A DNA stretch of 19,927 nucleotides from Candidatus Omnitrophota bacterium (GCA_023136735.1 JAGLQQ010000128.1:1-19927); one strand, 5' to 3'; shown: positions 1 to 8,078, counted from the first letter of the stretch. The notes: a model not told the origin generated them from the letters alone. Numbers and translations: made by a program.

Positions 1-31
1 CTAGTCAGAGGCACTGATTAATTATGGTTTT

Positions 32-259
32 ATGGTATCAATTGGATTACAGGAATCTGTAGTAACATCACTGAAGTTGGTATTGCTTTTAACAAAGGGT
101 TTGGAATGGGGAACGTTGGTTTATATCCCCTTATTAATAATGGTTATTTGGGGGATGATAAAGAGAAAATTCTTGGGATTATTCGCAATGGCTGGTGTGA
201 TGGCAATGACCGATAGTCTGTTAGTCAGCTCTCATTTTCGCAAAGAACCAAGAATATAG
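32..259 (+). pseudogene. Probable remnant of a PAP2-type membrane phosphatase
   Basis: This 75-codon reading frame encodes two hydrophobic stretches (about residues 15-40 and 48-62) separated by a basic loop. It ends with Thr-Asp-Ser followed by a Ser-Ser-His-Phe-x-Lys-x-x-Arg-Ile stretch. That layout resembles the N-terminal half of PAP2 lipid phosphatases such as undecaprenyl-diphosphatases, where a K-x6-RP motif follows the second helix. The later catalytic motifs (SGH and the final H) are missing, because a stop follows directly. The frame 262-378 continues with another hydrophobic stretch but shows no recognisable motif. I read it as a decayed or truncated gene. Family assignment is tentative; it could also be a short unrelated membrane protein. 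Confidence 0.35.
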
Positions 260-382
260 ATGGATTTGGGTTTAATGATTATGTTACTTATTTAATTATA
301 CTGAGCAGTATATCTATATATGGTGACTGGGGATTGTTCTATGTTTTTAGTAATCGAATGGTATTGATCGATGAATAGAAGG

Positions 383-1993
383 TTATTGTGATTTTTCCAT
401 CTTATGGCGAAGCAATTCTATTTTTTCTTCAGTCTTTTTGCGGCGAATGTCATTATTATCTCTATAAATGAATTCATTGAGCATTCTTATGGCTTCCTGG
501 TATTCTTTTATTTCCTCGTAAATTAAGGAAAGTCCAAAATAAGGGGTTGGATTGTCCGGGTTGAGATCTAAGGCGCGCAAAAGCATTTCTTCAGCTTTAC
601 CATGATCGTCCATTTTTAAGTATAATTTGCTGGCCCAGACTAAGAAAGAGTAGCTATCAGCAAATTCCTCTTCAGCTGCTCCTAAAATGTGCATTGCTGT
701 TGTGTAGTCATCATCAAGCATATATTCTTTTAATTGCTTTCTGAGTGCTTGTAACTTTTGTCGGGTGCTTCCGATGCTCTTTGGTTGTTGTCTCGGAGTT
801 CTTGGTTCAGATTTACTGGGCTGACTTGGTTTAACATTCTGTTTTTCAGTAATGGGGGAATTCGTCACAAAATTGTCTTGTGTCTGTGCGTCAGGTTTTT
901 GCTCAACTGACGGCTGTAAAGGTTCAGATGCTTCGTGGAGCAAAACTTGTTGATTTGATTGTTGAGCATATTCGCTTTTGAGCTGTTCAAGCTCTTGCAT
1001 CCTGTTTATAGCAATTTTCCTTTCGACAGAGTTTTGCTCTCTTCTTAAATATTCAGCAAGGAAGACTATCGCTTCATCAAATCTTTCTCTTCCTGCGTAA
1101 AGATTTGAAAGCATGTAATACACGCCAGGATTCTCCTGATCGAACTCAATAGCTTTCTTTAAATAATTCTCAGCTCGCTGGAAGTCTCCCAAGTGCATGA
1201 AAGCCGCACCTGTAAAAGCATAAAGGTCTCCTCTGGTTGGATCACTCTGAAGTATATTGTTAGCTGTTTCGATTATGCCATGAAAGTCCTTATCACGCAA
1301 CATACGTTCGAATTGAGCATGAATATTAGATTCAGGTGTAGTGGGGGGATCAGTTAATTTTTTTTGTGTAAAAAAGAAAAGTAATAACCCTATGGCTAAT
1401 ACCACAATTATTCCACCAAAAGTATTAATTTGTTTTTGAGATATCGGTCTTTGTAAACTGGTTATTACATCTGCACTTCCTTCGAAAACACGATAGACCC
1501 TGATTTCTTGCCGTACGTTTTTAAACTTTTGCGAACCGAGGTTAATAGCATTAAATTCGGACTTATTCATAGCCAGATATGTAGCTTCTGAAATGTAAAC
1601 TTCCCCAGGGGTAGCAAATGTTTCAACACGAGAAGCAATATTAACCGCATCACCAAAAACATCACCGCCTTCATCAACCATAACTTCACCGGTGCTGACA
1701 CCGATACGAAAGAGGATAGGCTTTTCCTGTTTGCGAATGGAGGCGCTACTTAGAGGGATTTGCTTTTGTATGTTGATTCCGCAGGCAATAGCATCCGTTG
1801 GAGACTCGAAAGTTAACATAAAACCGTCTCCCATGGACTTAACGAAATTGCCGTTTTTTTCTTTTGTCTGCTTTTTAATGAATGACTGGAGCTCGATTAT
1901 AAACTTTTCGTGCTGCTCCCGAGTTTGTCTCCCTGTGCGGGATGTGTAGCCCTGTACATCAGCAAAAAGAATAGTAAGTGTTTTTCTTATCAT
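383..1993 (-). CDS. Class III adenylate/guanylate cyclase with one TM segment and TPR domain
   Basis: The protein likely makes cAMP from ATP. With the ATG at 1993 it is 536 residues. Residues 1-170 form a class III cyclase domain: metal-binding D12 (FADVQGYT) and D56 (KSMGDGF), substrate-selecting K52 and D111 (GDVFGDAVN), and transition-state N118 and R122 (NIASR). All catalytic positions are present, and the Lys/Asp pair favours ATP over GTP. A single membrane segment lies at about 192-208. TPR-like helices at about 225-320 come next, then a Gln/Pro/Ser-rich linker (about 345-410) and further TPRs to the C-terminus. Catalysis should be cytoplasmic with the TPRs outside the inner membrane. 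An upstream TTG at 2014 is possible, but the family motif begins directly after the ATG. The gene stands alone, divergent from 2108. Domain identity is secure; the signal sensed is unknown. Confidence 0.9.
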   Translation of the reverse strand: MIRKTLTILFADVQGYTSRTGRQTREQHEKFIIELQSFIKKQTKEKNGNFVKSMGDGFMLTFESPTDAIACGINIQKQIPLSSASIRKQEKPILFRIGVSTGEVMVDEGGDVFGDAVNIASRVETFATPGEVYISEATYLAMNKSEFNAINLGSQKFKNVRQEIRVYRVFEGSADVITSLQRPISQKQINTFGGIIVVLAIGLLLFFFTQKKLTDPPTTPESNIHAQFERMLRDKDFHGIIETANNILQSDPTRGDLYAFTGAAFMHLGDFQRAENYLKKAIEFDQENPGVYYMLSNLYAGRERFDEAIVFLAEYLRREQNSVERKIAINRMQELEQLKSEYAQQSNQQVLLHEASEPLQPSVEQKPDAQTQDNFVTNSPITEKQNVKPSQPSKSEPRTPRQQPKSIGSTRQKLQALRKQLKEYMLDDDYTTAMHILGAAEEEFADSYSFLVWASKLYLKMDDHGKAEEMLLRALDLNPDNPTPYFGLSLIYEEIKEYQEAIRMLNEFIYRDNNDIRRKKTEEKIELLRHKMEKSQ

Positions 1994-2003
1994 TATACTA
2001 ATT

Positions 2004-2031
2004 ATTGTACACAATTAACGTAATATTTCAA
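2004..2031 (-). promoter_or_regulatory. Putative promoter of the cyclase gene, nearly leaderless
   Basis: On the minus strand, TTGAAA (2026-2031) and TACAAT (2004-2009) are separated by 16 bp. They lie just before the cyclase ATG at 1993, which would place the transcript start only a few bases upstream of, or at, the start codon. No Shine-Dalgarno sequence is visible before the ATG. This is a match to sigma-70-type boxes by eye only. Confidence 0.4.
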
Positions 2032-2107
2032 TTAAATTTTAAAATTACAGTTATTGTGATAAAATAAGAATAACATTTTATTACAATGGAAGTTAGAGGG
2101 GGAACAA

Positions 2108-2830
2108 ATGAAAGCAGATATTCAGCAGCAGAAACTTATAGATATAAATTATAAATTCAAGTTCGAGGACGGAGCGGTAAAAACTTTTGCTATCCAGCTT
2201 GATGATCAAACTCTTAATCTTGTCAGGGAGACTGATTCTCAAAATAAGCCTGATTGGGCATTGATGAAGAGTTTTAGATGTGAACATTGTTCGCTTGATA
2301 GAGAGGCCCATGTTTACTGCCCTTTAGCTTTGAATATATACGACTTGCTGGAAAATTTCAAAGACGTAGTCTCCTATGACAAAGTCGATCTGCGCATTGA
2401 AACAGAGAGGCGTACTTATTCTAATAATGTTCCTGTGCAGAATGCTCTTAGCTCACTTATTGGTATATATATGGTAAGCAATGGCTGCCCGGTTTTTGAG
2501 AAGCTCAAACCAATGGTCAGGTATCATCTTCCTTTTGCAAGTCCGAATGAAACAGCATATAGGATGATAAGTATGTATCTTATGGCCCAGTTATTTCGTC
2601 AAGACCAGGGAAAGGACACAGATTGGAAATTAGAAAAACTTCCTGAGATCTTTGAAGCTATTTCAAAAGCTAATCGTAATGTAAGCCGGAAATTAAAAGC
2701 TCTTGTGCAAAAGGATGCTCTCTTAAACGCAGTGATTATCCTTAGTTCAAGAGTGGACTTTATGGCGCTTTGCTTTGATGAGGTCATTTTGAAGGAAATA
2801 GAGCGGGACTTTAAGCCCTACACAGATTAA
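2108..2830 (+). CDS. Conserved-looking hypothetical protein with a Cys cluster
   Basis: The protein has 240 residues and I do not recognise its function. It has no signal peptide or clear membrane segment, so it is probably cytoplasmic. A cysteine/histidine cluster lies at C58-x2-C61, H68 and C71 (CEHCSL, YCPL), which could bind zinc or another metal. The C-terminal third (about 165-235) is predicted helical and charged. A strong GAGGGGGA ribosome-binding site lies 8-10 bases upstream of the ATG. The gene is followed after 21 bases by the GH16 gene with its own ribosome-binding site, so the two are probably cotranscribed. The coding call is strong (length, RBS, normal composition); function is open. 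Confidence 0.8.
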   Translation: MKADIQQQKLIDINYKFKFEDGAVKTFAIQLDDQTLNLVRETDSQNKPDWALMKSFRCEHCSLDREAHVYCPLALNIYDLLENFKDVVSYDKVDLRIETERRTYSNNVPVQNALSSLIGIYMVSNGCPVFEKLKPMVRYHLPFASPNETAYRMISMYLMAQLFRQDQGKDTDWKLEKLPEIFEAISKANRNVSRKLKALVQKDALLNAVIILSSRVDFMALCFDEVILKEIERDFKPYTD

Positions 2831-2851
2831 ATAATTACAAGGAAGGATAAT

Positions 2852-3712
2852 ATGCGAAAAAACATTAGCATCAGAAGTTTCCTGGTTTTATTGATTATTG
2901 CTGTAACGATTATATTTTTTATCTTTTTTCGAATTAATGATGAATATAATCCAGGCAAGGGCTGGAAATTGGTTTGGTCTGATGAATTCAACTCTGAGAC
3001 AATTGATAAAAGTAACTGGACACATGATCTTGGCTACGGCCCAAATGATGATGGCTGGGGGCTATCGGGCATGCAGGAATATACTTCAGATCCAAAGAAC
3101 GCATATATAGAAAACGGTAAGTTAGTCCTCCAGGCTTTTTATTTAGGCGGGGAATTTGAAGCGCGTAATTATACCTCGGCAAAGTTAACAACATACAAAA
3201 AGCAGAGTTTTAAATACGGGAAAATTGCTGCACGCATTAAAATGCCTTATGGAAAAGGAATTTTTCCCGCTTTTTGGATGCTAGGAACAGATATTGAGGA
3301 AACTGGCTGGCCAAAATGCGGAGAAATAGACATTGTTGAAATGTTTGGCGGAGGAAGAGGCAAAGATGATACTGCTCTTGGTACAGTGCACTATTTTGAT
3401 GATAATGAGCAGGGGCATACTCATTTTGGCAGTAAGACAACATTGGATGAGAACTTAAGTGAGTTGTTTCATGTTTACACAATTGAATGGGATGAAAATG
3501 TTGTTGTTTGGAAACTGGACGGCAAAGAATATCACAGGGAATCTATAGCTGTAGCAACCCATCCTGAGCGTTCAGAACTGCATAATGAATCTTTTTTACT
3601 GCTTAATCTAGCAATAGGAGCATGGGTTGAAGGAGTTGGCTATCCAAATGAAACAACCGAGTTTCCCCAAAAAATAGAATTTGACTGGGTGAGAGTATAT
3701 AAGAAAAGATAG
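2852..3712 (+). CDS. Membrane-anchored GH16 family endo-beta-glucanase (laminarinase-like)
   Basis: This is a glycoside hydrolase of family 16, which cleaves beta-1,3 or mixed-linked glucans with retention. Residues 8-27 form an uncleaved-looking membrane anchor or signal. The catalytic domain follows from about residue 38 (KLVWSDEFN) to the C-terminal FDWVRVYKK, typical ends of the GH16 fold. The active-site motif GEIDIVE gives nucleophile E158, D160 and acid/base E163. The aromatic FPAFWML strand precedes it, as in laminarinases. The length of 286 residues suits a single-domain enzyme without a carbohydrate-binding module. GGAAGGA lies a few bases upstream of the ATG. It would act on the outer face of the inner membrane or in the periplasm. 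The exact substrate is inferred from family resemblance. Confidence 0.95.
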   Translation: MRKNISIRSFLVLLIIAVTIIFFIFFRINDEYNPGKGWKLVWSDEFNSETIDKSNWTHDLGYGPNDDGWGLSGMQEYTSDPKNAYIENGKLVLQAFYLGGEFEARNYTSAKLTTYKKQSFKYGKIAARIKMPYGKGIFPAFWMLGTDIEETGWPKCGEIDIVEMFGGGRGKDDTALGTVHYFDDNEQGHTHFGSKTTLDENLSELFHVYTIEWDENVVVWKLDGKEYHRESIAVATHPERSELHNESFLLLNLAIGAWVEGVGYPNETTEFPQKIEFDWVRVYKKR

Positions 3713-3743
3713 TTCTTAAAATACTTAAATTAAGGATGGAATA

Positions 3744-4151
3744 ATGAAAAAAATAAAAGTTTTAGTAATTTTATTTTTAGTGTGTATCTGTGGTTGTTCA
3801 ATAAATAGCAAAACTAATAGCTGTAATTTATGAGAATCTTGATGCTGCTAATAATGAAGATTTGAAAGCATATATGAATACATTTTACCCGCAAAGCCCC
3901 TATTACCAAGAAAATGAAAGTATCATGAAAGCTAGTTTTGAGGCATTTGATTTGGATATAAGCTTTAAATCATTAGAGTGATTAATCAAACATCCGAAAC
4001 AGCTAAAGTGGAATGCACTCAATTGACTGAAAAAATAAACGGCCCGGAATTTGAAAATTATAAAGTCATATTTGTCCATACATTAAAAAAGTCTGATGGC
4101 AAATGGAAAATATTCGCTGGTAAGATTAATGATATTACATTTGAAGATTGA
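3744..4151 (+). pseudogene. Lipoprotein with NTF2/SnoaL-like domain, broken by two frameshifts
   Basis: The frame starting at ATG 3744 gives a lipoprotein-type signal (Lys-Lys-x-Lys, hydrophobic core, then ICGC-S) but stops at 3831. The homologous-looking continuation runs in the +1 frame from about 3820 to a stop at 3981. It then returns to the original frame from about 3975 to the stop at 4151, ending in a KSDGKWKIFAGKI stretch. Joined, the product is about 135 residues: signal, a helix with NLDAANNEDLKAYM, and a C-terminal strand typical of NTF2/SnoaL-fold proteins. An AAGGATGGA ribosome-binding site precedes the ATG. The two shifts compensate for each other, so sequencing error cannot be excluded, but neighbouring genes are also broken. 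Confidence 0.7.
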
Positions 4152-4166
4152 GCAATAGGTGAATTT

Positions 4167-4784
4167 ATGAAAAACTGGATATTTAAATATCTTTCGCCCT
4201 CTTATGATGAATCAGCAACATTCCTCATGGCGATTGCGTTTATCCTGGGGTATCTGACGGATGCAGGATTTAGAGAAGGCCTTGCGGGAACACTTGAGTT
4301 TTCCCGTATTCCTAGATAGAATACCTTTATTATTATTTTCTAAATTCTATTTATTGCTGGGTTTCTTCTTTCGCTTTATCATATTTTTGTTAAAAGGAAA
4401 AAAGAATCAGTTGAAAAAATGCTAATGCTTATATTTGCGATGACAATGAATGGAATTGCTGCTATTACGTCAGGCATGTATTTGTTTAAGACAGAAACTG
4501 GCTTGCTGCGCATCTTTACTATCTGGAATGCCATTAATGGTGTCATACTTTTGTATCAAATCGGTTTTGTAGATGAAGGTTTTTTCCGCGATGAGGATGC
4601 TACTATTTTCCAGGCCTGTACCGGGGTTGTTGCTATATTGATTTTGTTTTATCTGTGTTATTTCGTGTTTCACTTCTATTGGGCAGTGACATTTTCGATT
4701 TGTGTGTGTTATGCGACAACAGTGAGCAGGTCTATGAATTTTAAAATTAAATCACTTGTTGAGGCTAACTCAAAAAAAGAATAG
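4167..4784 (+). pseudogene. Small integral membrane protein with two in-frame stop codons
   Basis: From ATG 4167 one continuous frame of 206 codons runs to the TAG at 4782-4784. It is interrupted by TAG at 4317-4319 and TAA at 4341-4343. The segments on either side form one coherent protein: a cytoplasmic N-terminus, about four or five hydrophobic helices, a basic loop (VKRKKE) and a charged C-terminus. The part from ATG 4419 (121 residues) remains open but has no ribosome-binding site, so independent expression is doubtful. I do not recognise the family. It lies 15 bases after the broken lipoprotein gene, which suggests the two formed a unit and decayed together. Confidence 0.65.
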
Positions 4785-4813
4785 GTCACTAAGAGATATT
4801 CTGGAAGGTTATT

Positions 4814-5506
4814 ATGATCAAGACAAAAATAAAGATACGAACCCGATATGTGCCTGCGGGCATTAAGATCCTATATGAAGATCGGGATATAATAGTGATA
4901 GATAAGAGCGCAGGCCTTTTGAGTGTTAAAGCCAAGTATGAAACAGAAAAGACTGCGCATCAATTGCTTACAAACTATATTAGAAAAGGCAATCCAAAGG
5001 CAAAGACTGAGTTGTTTGTAGTGCATAGGTTGGATCGTGAGACCTCAGGAGTGATGATTTTCGCGAAAACCCTAGCTATACGCGAAAAATTTGCAGAGCA
5101 GTGGAAAAATGTAGAGAAAAAATATCTGGCATTGGTTTATGGTCAATTGAAGAAAAAAAGCGGTATTATCGAGTCTTACCTTGATGATGGTGAAGATTAT
5201 AAAGTCCGATCAGTCAAGAATTCAAAAGCAGGCCAGTTTGCCAGAACTAAATATAAAGTGATTAAAAATTCGAAGAATCATAATTTGTTAGAAATTGATC
5301 TCTTGACCGGCAAAAAAAATCAAATCCGTGTTCACTTGTCTGATGAGGGGCATCCTATAGTCGGAGATATAAAATATGGCAGAAAAACAAAGGGGCGTTT
5401 GGCTTTGCATGCCTGGTCGATTAAATTTAAGCATCCATTTCATAATGAAGAAATGAAATTTGAAACGAAAATACCGGAATATTTCATGACTTACTTTAAG
5501 CTATAG
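4814..5506 (+). CDS. RluA-family RNA pseudouridine synthase
   Basis: The enzyme isomerises uridine to pseudouridine in rRNA or tRNA. The catalytic motif HRLDRETSG carries the nucleophile D74. The LTGKKNQIRVHL motif (about 164-175) and HPIVGDIKYG follow, as in the RluA family. It is 230 residues long and lacks an N-terminal S4 domain; it begins nearly at the catalytic domain, like RluA and RluC-type short forms. GGAAGG (4803-4808) lies five bases before the ATG. Neighbours are a membrane-protein pseudogene upstream and an SGNH hydrolase downstream, neither obviously related. Family assignment is secure; the modified RNA position cannot be read from the sequence. Confidence 0.93.
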   Translation: MIKTKIKIRTRYVPAGIKILYEDRDIIVIDKSAGLLSVKAKYETEKTAHQLLTNYIRKGNPKAKTELFVVHRLDRETSGVMIFAKTLAIREKFAEQWKNVEKKYLALVYGQLKKKSGIIESYLDDGEDYKVRSVKNSKAGQFARTKYKVIKNSKNHNLLEIDLLTGKKNQIRVHLSDEGHPIVGDIKYGRKTKGRLALHAWSIKFKHPFHNEEMKFETKIPEYFMTYFKL

Positions 5507-5573
5507 CTGGGCCAATCCGAGACTTGACTATATATACCGAAGCTAACCCATCAGCAATAGCTGGATTAAAAAA

Positions 5574-6602
5574 ATGAAGAAAATCAAGTATTATTCAGTC
5601 CGGTTGATTATATCATTATTGTCAATAATTTTTGTTGTAGGGGTTGTGGAAATTTGTCTAAAGATATTTGGTCCGAAATACTATAGATTTAACAATTTGA
5701 GCCAAGAATATTATACGAATCCGCGAGGGTATCATATGGCTATTAGAGAGGAAGGTATTCATACCGTATATGGGCTAAATTATAATGAGGATGCTAAAGG
5801 TTATCGAGTTTCTTCTGATGGATATGAGCAGAAGGAAGTTGAGAACCCCATGAAATATATTGCAGCACTAGGTGATTCCTTTACTTACGGCAGGGGGGTA
5901 AAATACGCGGATATATATATGACGCGTTTAAGAAGGCGGCTGAATCAGGATGTAAAAAAAATAGAAGTTAAAAACTATGGCAGAGTAAATGCGAATATCC
6001 AGGATATCCTTAATATTTATCTCCGGGAATCTGCCGAATTACCTCAAGGGTCGGTAGTGATATACGGATTTGTGCTTAATGATTTTGGATTAAAGTACAG
6101 CACTCCGATTAAAGGTTTAGATTTTATTGACATAAACAATGGTGGTAATAAATTTAATGTTCTTAGAAATCGTTCAGCGTTTATAAACTTAATTTTTCAT
6201 TGTATTGAAATCAGGCAATTGCATACCTATACGATTGATGCTTATTTAAACAGTTTTGAGGGACAGAATGCAGAAGAAGGCTTTACTGTCTTAAGACAAT
6301 TAAACCAGTCTATCCTTAGTGATGGCAATATTCCTCTGCTTGTATTATTCCCCTTGCTTTATGACTTTGAAAATTATAAGTTTAAGTCTGTACATGAAAA
6401 GATCGAGATATTTTGTGCGGATAATCAGATTCTATTTCTTGACTTGCTTCCTGCTTTTTCGAAATATAAAGCAAAAGAACTTTGGGCGAATTATACAGAC
6501 CATCATCCTAATGAAATAGCGCATAGAATTGCTGCAGATGAAATATATAGATTTATAAAGAATAAACTAACTGTCAAATTTTCAGGAGGCGTTATACAAT
6601 AA
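5574..6602 (+). CDS. Membrane-anchored SGNH/GDSL-family hydrolase
   Basis: This is a probable esterase or acyltransferase of the SGNH fold, 342 residues. An N-terminal membrane segment (about 10-29) should place the domain outside the cytoplasm. The nucleophile block ALGDSFTYG gives S102, the block III motif GFVLND gives N169, and the last block DHHPNE gives the Asp/His pair D309 and H311. These are the standard catalytic positions. Such proteins commonly act on O-acetylated polysaccharides or sugars, but the substrate cannot be told here. No good Shine-Dalgarno sequence is seen before the ATG. The gene's 3' end abuts the remnant of a ferritin-like gene, so a rearrangement junction probably lies near 6580-6605. 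Confidence 0.85.
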   Translation: MKKIKYYSVRLIISLLSIIFVVGVVEICLKIFGPKYYRFNNLSQEYYTNPRGYHMAIREEGIHTVYGLNYNEDAKGYRVSSDGYEQKEVENPMKYIAALGDSFTYGRGVKYADIYMTRLRRRLNQDVKKIEVKNYGRVNANIQDILNIYLRESAELPQGSVVIYGFVLNDFGLKYSTPIKGLDFIDINNGGNKFNVLRNRSAFINLIFHCIEIRQLHTYTIDAYLNSFEGQNAEEGFTVLRQLNQSILSDGNIPLLVLFPLLYDFENYKFKSVHEKIEIFCADNQILFLDLLPAFSKYKAKELWANYTDHHPNEIAHRIAADEIYRFIKNKLTVKFSGGVIQ

Positions 6603-6604
6603 AC

Positions 6605-6906
6605 GCAGACATGGTTACTACACGAATAATACAGCTTGGCGGAATATCGCTTGTTTCACCTAAAGAGTTGATCATACTAACTGTGGCTATGAGGCGTCAA
6701 AAGATACATCTGTGCGGAAAATTCTTGATCAGAATATAAAAGGGGAACAGTGTGTGCTTACAGTATATAATAATCTTATTTAGGAAGTAGGAATGAAAGG
6801 CCCTGTTACTTATAATATGGCCGTGCAAATATTACAAGATGAAGTTGAACATGAAGAAGATTTGCAGGCTCTGCGTGATGACCTGGGATTTATATGGAAA
6901 AAATAG
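6605..6906 (+). pseudogene. Ferritin-like (bacterioferritin/Dps-type) gene remnant
   Basis: Two frames together give the C-terminal half of a ferritin-like diiron protein. The first piece, from 6605, reads ADMVTTRIIQLGG and continues to PKEL near 6669. After a frameshift, the second piece from 6670 reads NCGYEASKD, KILDQNIKGEQC and VYNNLI, meets a TAG at 6781-6783, then continues with GPVTYNMA and DEVEHEEDLQ to the TAG at 6904. EVEHEEDL is the last metal-binding helix of the ferritin-like family. The N-terminal two helices are absent, and the preceding SGNH gene ends exactly there. The gene therefore has a truncation, a frameshift and a nonsense codon and is not functional. Confidence 0.75.
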
Positions 6907-6935
6907 TTTAAAGGAATGGATTTCGAGGAATATAT

Positions 6936-7820
6936 ATGTTTAGATTTAAAATCAACCTGAGTTCAATCAAATTTACTTTGTTTATTTTTATGTTTTTGAT
7001 TGTGAGCACTCAGGTTGCAGCTCAAGAGAATGTAAAGGAAGAGGCTTCTTATCCACAAGATTTAGCTCAAGATGATTCCTTTGAAACACTGTTCGCATTA
7101 TATCAGCCGTATTTAGAGAATATAGGAGCCTATAATCCTATATACTTTCTAATCGGTAGCAATCCTAAAAAGAGTAAGTTCCAATTTAGTTTTAAGTATA
7201 AGTTTTATAACCCTGAAAACGATTTTGATCATTATCGTAATCTGAGTGAGGGTATTTTTTTCGCCTATACACAAACGTCTTTCTGGGATTTAAAATCAGA
7301 TTCCAAGCCGTTTGAGGATACAAGCTATAAGCCTGAGATGTTTTTCATGTCATCGAATCTTTATTCTGGAGCTAATAAATTCACCCAGTTTTTTTTCTCA
7401 ACAGGACTACAGCATGAGTCTAATGGAAAGAGTGAAATGAACTCCCGCAGTACAAACTTTATTTATTTTGAACCGAACCTTATATGTTATGATAAGGATA
7501 CATCCTTGGGACTGCAAATATTTCCCAGAATCTGGACATATTTTGAGAATGATAACCAAACCAATGAAGACCTGAAAGATTATCGGGGATATTTTGACTT
7601 AGGGGTGAGAGTGGGTAAGGCAGAGAAACTTGTGGTAGAGTCTCATTTGCGTGCGGCCAGAAGAGGAAATTCTTGGGAACTAAATTTCACCTATCCGATG
7701 AATATTAAAAACTTTGAATTATATTTACAAGTACAATATTCTAATGCTTTGGCAGAGAGCTTATTGAACTATAAGGAACGTAGAGAGGCTTTGCGTATAG
7801 GATTTGCTGTTATGCGCTGA
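6936..7820 (+). CDS. pldA: Outer-membrane phospholipase A (OMPLA/PldA family)
   Basis: This is a beta-barrel phospholipase that hydrolyses phospholipids in the outer leaflet of the outer membrane. A signal peptide (residues about 1-29, cleavage after VAA) is followed by the NPIYFLIG segment that opens the barrel in this family. The catalytic region GLQHESNG ... NSRSTN gives H160, S162 and N174. The spacing of 2 and 14 residues equals that of the E. coli OMPLA triad H142/S144/N156. Alternating aromatic strands continue to the C-terminus. Length (294) is normal. It stands alone between a pseudogene and a small Cys-tail peptide. Family call is strong; physiological role (envelope stress, lipid asymmetry) is inferred. 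Confidence 0.88.
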   Translation: MFRFKINLSSIKFTLFIFMFLIVSTQVAAQENVKEEASYPQDLAQDDSFETLFALYQPYLENIGAYNPIYFLIGSNPKKSKFQFSFKYKFYNPENDFDHYRNLSEGIFFAYTQTSFWDLKSDSKPFEDTSYKPEMFFMSSNLYSGANKFTQFFFSTGLQHESNGKSEMNSRSTNFIYFEPNLICYDKDTSLGLQIFPRIWTYFENDNQTNEDLKDYRGYFDLGVRVGKAEKLVVESHLRAARRGNSWELNFTYPMNIKNFELYLQVQYSNALAESLLNYKERREALRIGFAVMR

Positions 7821-7925
7821 ATATAATAGAGAGGTCAGCGCTTAAAAAGTACTTGTGAGAAAGACTCTGAACGAAAGAGTTTGTAAAAACTGCATAAATA
7901 AGGATAAATGTAAGGGGGTTCTTTT

Positions 7926-8078
7926 ATGCAACTTAAACAAGAAAGAACCAATATAGTTGTTAACAGAGATGATCTGAAGCAGCTTAGAAATGAACAGATG
8001 AAAACATATGCTTATAATGTGAGGAATAATATTAAGGGAGAGTGTGGTTGTGGTGATGATAGTGACTGCTGCGGATAA
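7926..8078 (+). CDS. 50-residue peptide with a cysteine-rich C-terminal tail
   Basis: The short ORF encodes 50 residues and has a strong AAGGGGG ribosome-binding site (7911-7917) at good distance, which supports translation. The first 37 residues are charged and probably helical (DDLKQLRNEQMK). The last 13, GECGCGDDSDCCG, carry four cysteines and three aspartates with glycines. No signal peptide or membrane segment is present. A leader-like helix plus a short modifiable or metal-binding tail recalls peptide precursors, but no modification enzyme or transporter is encoded nearby. It lies 17 bases upstream of the DNA glycosylase gene and may be cotranscribed with it. I do not recognise the family; function is unknown. 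Confidence 0.6.
   Translation: MQLKQERTNIVVNRDDLKQLRNEQMKTYAYNVRNNIKGECGCGDDSDCCG

Noticed and set aside
5502..5566. ATAGCTGG repeated at both ends of the gap before the SGNH gene, as a target-site duplication
   Set aside because: Only eight bases, no element between the copies, and easily due to chance.
4317..6783. Recoding of TAG as an amino acid, suggested by in-frame TAG in two genes
   Set aside because: TAG also ends intact genes here (GH16, for example) and one of the broken genes has an in-frame TAA too, so ordinary decay explains it.
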